A stretch of DNA of 8,523 nucleotides from Cytophagales bacterium. GTDB lineage: Bacteria; Bacteroidota; Bacteroidia; Cytophagales; ES-bin-26. The position numbers and the translations under genes were made by a program. The stretch spans positions 1 to 8,523 of the forward strand of contig JACMKY010000432.1 of NCBI GenBank assembly GCA_014379925.1, given 5' to 3'. The notes beneath the pieces are model-generated. The model saw nothing but the letters and a program-made list of their open reading frames with translations. It did no database searches and was not told the origin of the DNA. Shown in pieces: positions 5,202 to 8,523 of this stretch; positions within the stretch are counted from its first letter, which is position 1; every line of letters starts with the position of its first letter.

Positions 5202-5969
5202 CTATTCGATGATTCCGTATTCCTGCTTGCAGCGCTCCAGCGACATGGCGTTGAAATGCCACCATTCCGAGTCGATGGGGGCAAATCCCGCCCGTCGCAT
5301 CACTTCCCTCAGCGTTCTGCGGTTGGTGATTTGCCGGAGCGTCAGCTTGCCCAGCTTCACCAACGAATCTTCCTTGGTAGGGTAAGCCAGTTCGCCGAAG
5401 AAATCAAAGGAGGTGCCCATGTCCAGGGGCTGGCCGCGCTCGTCGGCGATGGTCAGGTCCACGGCGGCCCCGTAGTTGTGAATGGAGCCTTCCTTCGGGT
5501 CGGCCACGTAGAGGGGCTTCAACCGGGGAGGTTTTTTCAGCGTGTCCCACAAAATCTGTTGTACCCGCCTCGGGCGGGCCGCGTCGTAAATCAGCAAGTG
5601 GTAACCAGGGCGGCTTTCCACCAGCAACTGCTGGGCCTTGACCAGTTTTTGGGCGGGCACTGTTTGCAGGTACGCGCGCGTGAGGTCGCCGTATACGTCC
5701 ACGCCCACGAAGTTGTCGGTGGTCGAGTATTTCAGGTCCACCAAAATGGCCGGATCCAGGGTTTGTACGTCCACCAGTCCCGCGTTCTTCAGGCTCTGCT
5801 CGGCGAAGTCCGCCTTCCGGGGGGTGGCGGGCGCCGTTGCGGCCGGCTTAGCCGCCACGGCGGGCGCGGTGGTTGTTTCGGCGGGCTTGCGCTCCGGACG
5901 GCAGGCCAGCAGCGACGCTACGAGGGCTCCCCCCAGCAGGGCGCGAAAAAGTATCGGACAGTTGCTCAT
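5202..5969 (-). CDS. VanX-like D-Ala-D-Ala dipeptidase, predicted lipoprotein (peptidase M15D)
   Basis: Encodes 255 residues. The zinc-peptidase motifs of the M15D family are complete: S-I-H-N-Y-G-A-A-V-D supplies H164 and D171, S-E-W-W-H-F supplies the catalytic base E235 and zinc ligand H238, and Y-D-A-A-R-P supplies R132, the equivalent of VanX Arg71. The expected reaction is hydrolysis of D-Ala-D-Ala to two D-Ala. The N-terminus is a lipoprotein signal (LVASLLAC, lipid on C23) followed by an Ala/Thr/Pro-rich linker to about residue 52, so the enzyme should sit on the envelope side, unlike cytoplasmic VanX. ATG 5969 is chosen because it puts the signal peptide at the very N-terminus. It diverges from the DUF1611 gene across 126 bp. 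There are no vanA/vanH/vanR-like genes nearby, so a role in wall turnover or nutrient use is more likely than glycopeptide resistance. Confidence 0.9.
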   Translation of the reverse strand: MSNCPILFRALLGGALVASLLACRPERKPAETTTAPAVAAKPAATAPATPRKADFAEQSLKNAGLVDVQTLDPAILVDLKYSTTDNFVGVDVYGDLTRAYLQTVPAQKLVKAQQLLVESRPGYHLLIYDAARPRRVQQILWDTLKKPPRLKPLYVADPKEGSIHNYGAAVDLTIADERGQPLDMGTSFDFFGELAYPTKEDSLVKLGKLTLRQITNRRTLREVMRRAGFAPIDSEWWHFNAMSLERCKQEYGIIE

Positions 5970-6095
5970 AAATTAAAACCAGGAAATGAATACCGGCCGG
6001 GCGGGCTTTCGACCGCTGGCAAACCGCCGGTAAATTGAAAAACTTTTTCGTTTATCCATCCGAAAGGTATAATTTCCCGGCCAAAATATACCCCA

Positions 6096-7187
6096 ATGGA
6101 TGGAACGGCAATCATTTTAACGAGTGACTTCGGAGACCCGGGTTCGGCGAAGACGGCCCACGGGTTGGTGCGGGGTACCGAACGTTACCAGATCCGGGCA
6201 GTGATCGATCCGAAAAATCCCGGCCAGGACGCGGGCGAACTGCTGGATGGCCACCCCCGCCAAATTCCCATTTTTGACTCCTTCCCCTCCTTTCAGGAGA
6301 GCGGCGTCGGCCCGGTGGACTACGCCCTCGTCGGCATCGCGCCCAAGGGCGGCCGCTTTCCCCGCGACATGCAAGCCACGGCGGAAGCCGCCCTGCGGGC
6401 GGGCATTTCACTGGTGAGCGGCCTGCACGAATACCTGGGCGATATTCCCGAACTGGCCGAACTGGCCCATCGGCACCACGCCCGGATCATTGACATCCGG
6501 CGACCCAAGCCCAAAAGCCAATTGCACTTCTGGTCGGGCGACATCCGGCGGGTTACCTGTCCCCGGGTGGCCGTGCTGGGAACGGACTGCAACTTGGGCA
6601 AACGCACCACCACCCGGATTCTCACGGAGGCGGCCAGCCGGGCGGGGTTGCGGGCGGAAATGATCTACACCGGGCAGACCGGCTGGATGCAGGGCGGCAA
6701 GTATGGCTTCGTGTTCGATGCCACCTACAACGACTTTATCGCGGGCGAGGTGGAACACGCCATCGTCAGCTGCTTCGACGAAACGAACCCCGACGTGATT
6801 TTCATCGAGGGGCAATCGGCGTTGCGCAATCCCAGCGGACCCTGCGGCTCGGAATTCCTGGTTTCGGGCCAAACGGAGGCGGTGGTGCTGCAACACGCGC
6901 CCGCCCGGATCTACTACAATGACTTTGAGAAGGTAAATGCCAAGATCCCCCCGCTCAGAAACGAGATCGAACTCATTCGCCTGTACGGGGCGCACACCCT
7001 GGCCGTCACGCTCAATACCACTGGCCTGGACCGGCGGGAAGCCCTGCGCTACAAAGTTCAGTACGAGGATGAGTTGAACATCCCGGTGGTATTGCCCCTT
7101 GAAGAAGGCGTGGGACGAATCATCCCGCTTGTCCAGCGGCTGATTGCCCGCCGCCACCTTCCCCTCGACGGAGGACTGGGCATTTGA
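6096..7187 (+). CDS. DUF1611 P-loop protein, DgcN-like (putative D-glutamate N-acetyltransferase)
   Basis: Encodes 363 residues. The N-terminal half (about 1-145) is the Rossmann-like DUF1611 N-terminal domain, with the typical K-T-A-H-G-L-x-R-G-T-E-R segment near residue 20 and D-A-G-E-L-L-D-G near 45. The C-terminal half (about 155-350) is a P-loop NTPase-like domain with Walker A G-T-D-C-N-L-G-K-R-T at 162-171 and the conserved Y-T-G-Q-T-G-W and I-E-G-Q-S-A-L motifs. Characterised members named DgcN N-acetylate D-glutamate, and a partner racemase, DgcA, then gives N-acetyl-L-glutamate. The next gene downstream is an enolase-superfamily epimerase, which supports that pairing. The reaction of this protein is inferred from family and context; DUF1611 members with other roles may exist. 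ATG 6096 is the first start and fits the family N-terminus. There is no clear ribosome binding site. Confidence 0.85.
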   Translation: MDGTAIILTSDFGDPGSAKTAHGLVRGTERYQIRAVIDPKNPGQDAGELLDGHPRQIPIFDSFPSFQESGVGPVDYALVGIAPKGGRFPRDMQATAEAALRAGISLVSGLHEYLGDIPELAELAHRHHARIIDIRRPKPKSQLHFWSGDIRRVTCPRVAVLGTDCNLGKRTTTRILTEAASRAGLRAEMIYTGQTGWMQGGKYGFVFDATYNDFIAGEVEHAIVSCFDETNPDVIFIEGQSALRNPSGPCGSEFLVSGQTEAVVLQHAPARIYYNDFEKVNAKIPPLRNEIELIRLYGAHTLAVTLNTTGLDRREALRYKVQYEDELNIPVVLPLEEGVGRIIPLVQRLIARRHLPLDGGLGI

Positions 7188-7222
7188 TCCAGCGATGCGG
7201 TTGTTGGCAGAAGTAATTGGCT

Positions 7223-7264
7223 AAGTGAAAGGCTTTGACCACCGCAGCGGTTTACCTCTCACTT
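7223..7264 (+). promoter_or_regulatory. Nested stem-loop between the DUF1611 and epimerase genes
   Basis: AAGTGAAAGG (7223-7232) and CCTCTCACTT (7255-7264) pair at 9 of 10 positions; inside, ACCGC and GCGGT (7241-7251) form a second stem. It starts 35 nt after the DUF1611 stop. It could reduce read-through into the epimerase gene or stabilise the upstream message; no T-run follows. Confidence 0.35.
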
Positions 7265-7308
7265 CGAATCAACCTTCAAGCTGACAAAGTCAAAGTTAAC
7301 CATTCAAT

Positions 7309-7333
7309 ACTGCCTACTGAACACTGACGGCTG
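7309..7333 (+). repeat. Four ACTG-type motifs spaced by exactly 7 nt before the epimerase start
   Basis: ACTG begins at 7309, 7316 and 7323, and GCTG at 7330, each followed by three variable bases. The array ends six bases before ATG 7339, so it would fall in the leader of the epimerase mRNA. Confidence 0.5.
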
Positions 7334-7338
7334 ATTCA

Positions 7339-8406
7339 ATGAAAATCAAGCAAATCCTCGTGCGGAAGGAAAACCTGGAATTGACCCGGCCTTACACCAT
7401 TGCTTTCAAAACGACTACGGCCGTGGAGAACTGCATCGTGGAGATTGTTGGGGAGAACGGCCTGTATGGGCTGGGAGCCGCCAATCCGAGCAAGGAAGTG
7501 GTCGGCGAGTCGGTTGGCGATGCGGTGCGGACCCTGAGCGAGAGCCACCTCACCTGGCTCGTCGGCCGCGATGTCCGGGAGTTCCATCTGCTTTGCGACG
7601 AAGCGCAAAAGCGGTTTCCGAAGCATCCCGGCGCGTGCGCCGCGCTGGACATTGCCCTGCACGATTTGTTTGCCAAGTACCTGGACGTGCCGCTGGTGCA
7701 GTACCTGGGGCAAAAGAAAAAATCCTTGCCGACCTCCATTACCATTGGCATCAAAGGGGTGCCCGAAACGCTGGCGGAAGCGGATGAGTACCTGGGACGC
7801 GGCTTCCGGATTATTAAGCTGAAACTGGGAACCACGGTGGATGAGGACGCGGAGCGGCTCGAAAAGCTCCACGAACACCTGGCGGGCAAGGCCATCATTC
7901 GCATTGACCTCAACCAAGCCTACACGCCCGCTACGCTCGAAGCATTTTTTTACCGAACGCAGCACCTGAACGTGGAACTCATTGAACAGCCTTTGTCGGC
8001 CCACGCGGTGTACCCGATGAAAAAGCTTCCGGACGAAATCAAGAACAAGATCGCCGCCGACGAATCGCTGCTCAGCCCGAAGGATGCGTTCGAGCTGGCT
8101 TGTACCCCCGCGGCCTGCGGCATCTTCAACATCAAATTGATGAAAAGTGGCGGCATCGGTCCGGCGCGGGAAATCGCCGCCATCGCCGACCACGCGGGCA
8201 TCAGCCTGATGTGGGGCTGCAACGACGAAAGCATCATCAGCATCACGGCGGCTTTGCACGCGGCCTTCTCCTGCGAGAACACGAAATACCTGGATCTGGA
8301 TGGCAGCCTCGACCTGGCCCGGGATGTAGTGTCGGGCGGGTTCATTCTCAAAGACGGCAGGCTGTCGCTGTCGGGCAAGCCGGGGCTGGGGGTGAGTAAG
8401 CTTTGA
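7339..8406 (+). CDS. Dipeptide epimerase / DgcA-like racemase (enolase superfamily)
   Basis: Encodes 355 residues, the usual length of the family. The N-terminal capping domain (about 1-120) leads into the TIM barrel. Catalytic parts are complete: K160-x-K162 in KLKLG, the metal ligands D190 (RIDLNQ), E216 (IEQP) and D241 (AADES), and the second general base K266 in NIKLMKSGG. D319-L-D321-G matches the DxD motif that binds the free amino group of the dipeptide in L-Ala-D/L-Glu epimerases. Two-base 1,1-proton-transfer chemistry is therefore intact. Position 24, where Ala-Glu epimerases have an Arg that contacts the Glu side chain, is Lys here (alignment from memory). The gene follows the DUF1611 gene on the same strand after 151 bp. 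Candidate substrates are L-Ala-D-Glu from murein peptides, other dipeptides, or N-acetyl-D-glutamate. ATG 7339 is chosen because MKIKQI matches the usual start of the family. Confidence 0.9.
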   Translation: MKIKQILVRKENLELTRPYTIAFKTTTAVENCIVEIVGENGLYGLGAANPSKEVVGESVGDAVRTLSESHLTWLVGRDVREFHLLCDEAQKRFPKHPGACAALDIALHDLFAKYLDVPLVQYLGQKKKSLPTSITIGIKGVPETLAEADEYLGRGFRIIKLKLGTTVDEDAERLEKLHEHLAGKAIIRIDLNQAYTPATLEAFFYRTQHLNVELIEQPLSAHAVYPMKKLPDEIKNKIAADESLLSPKDAFELACTPAACGIFNIKLMKSGGIGPAREIAAIADHAGISLMWGCNDESIISITAALHAAFSCENTKYLDLDGSLDLARDVVSGGFILKDGRLSLSGKPGLGVSKL

Positions 8407-8456
8407 GGTTTGAATTGCTGTGCATTCACTGAAGAAGACTGTGGTTTCATCCTTAC

Positions 8457-8508
8457 CAATCAACTTACCTAGCGAGGGATTTAAATCCCTCGCTAGGTAA
8501 GTTGATTG
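8457..8508. repeat. 52-bp perfect palindrome after the epimerase gene
   Basis: Bases 8457-8482 (CAATCAACTTACCTAGCGAG...GATTT) are the exact reverse complement of 8483-8508, with no spacer; the centre is GGATTTAAATCC. It begins 50 nt after the epimerase stop. As RNA from either strand it makes a 26-bp stem with at least a few unpaired bases at the tip. The position fits a bidirectional terminator between this gene and whatever lies to the right. Confidence 0.9.
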
Positions 8509-8523
8509 AGCATTGAAATTTAA

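Noticed and set aside
5202..5969. Vancomycin-resistance cluster
   Set aside because: Only a VanX-like enzyme is present; no VanA ligase, VanH dehydrogenase or VanRS regulators nearby, and the enzyme is exported.
5256..6038. 260-codon plus-strand frame
   Set aside because: Antisense of the VanX-like gene, whose zinc motifs are complete.
5970..6095. Promoters for the divergent VanX-like and DUF1611 genes
   Set aside because: TATAATTT at 6068-6075 and other AT-rich bits are only partial matches to TAnnTTTG and lack a properly spaced upstream TTTG, so no site is claimed.
6408..7157. 249-codon minus-strand frame
   Set aside because: Antisense of the DUF1611 gene, with no motif of its own.
7336..8463. 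375-codon minus-strand frame
   Set aside because: Antisense of the epimerase gene, which has all enolase-superfamily catalytic residues; the minus frame has no recognisable motif and runs into the palindrome.
1..8523. CRISPR array, insertion sequence or phage attachment site
   Set aside because: No regularly spaced direct repeats, transposase motifs or tRNA-end duplications were found; the palindromes are single and lack flanking target duplications.

Overview
The window looks like a chromosomal segment of a GC-rich Bacteroidota, most likely order Cytophagales, family Spirosomataceae (Larkinella/Spirosoma type). The evidence is: promoter-like sites of the Bacteroidota form TTG-N19-TAnnTTTG, no clear Shine-Dalgarno sites before the starts, a small secreted TonB-C-like protein and a sugar dehydrogenase with many adhesive domains of types common in that family, and long loop-poor palindromes between genes. 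The genus is inferred and cannot be proved from this window.

Layout. 1-2213 (minus) is the N-terminal 737 codons of a secreted PQQ-type glucose/sorbosone dehydrogenase followed by Ig-like, PKD-like and PA14-like modules; the gene runs off the left edge. 2214-3165 is almost 1 kb with no convincing gene, but it holds a cluster of GGAGG motifs, a short inverted repeat and a 23-bp-arm perfect palindrome. 3166-3285 is a remnant of a DUF5615 (PIN-like toxin) gene. 3440-3862 is a DoxX-family membrane protein. 4030-4376 is a small secreted TonB-C-like protein split by a one-base frameshift and closed by a hairpin. 4377-4925 has no convincing protein gene but contains a strong promoter-like site at 4521-4550 and a 15-bp-arm hairpin at 4791-4826, which may bracket a small RNA. 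4926-5090 (minus) is a tandem tRNA-Ser(CGA) - tRNA-Thr(CGT) pair with its own promoter-like element; both tRNAs have non-canonical features.

5202-8406 is the coherent part. It has a lipoprotein VanX-like D-Ala-D-Ala dipeptidase (minus), divergent from a DUF1611 P-loop protein of the DgcN type (plus) and an enolase-superfamily dipeptide epimerase / DgcA-like racemase (plus). Together they read as a module for recycling peptidoglycan peptides or D-amino acids: cleavage of D-Ala-D-Ala in the envelope, and conversion of D-Glu-containing compounds to L-forms in the cytoplasm. The window ends with a 52-bp perfect palindrome just after the epimerase gene.

No CRISPR array, rRNA, complete transposon or phage gene was seen. 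The most unusual material is the intergenic architecture (palindromes, possible small RNA, toxin remnant, odd tRNAs) and the D-amino-acid module; nothing here amounts to a clearly new defence or mobile system.
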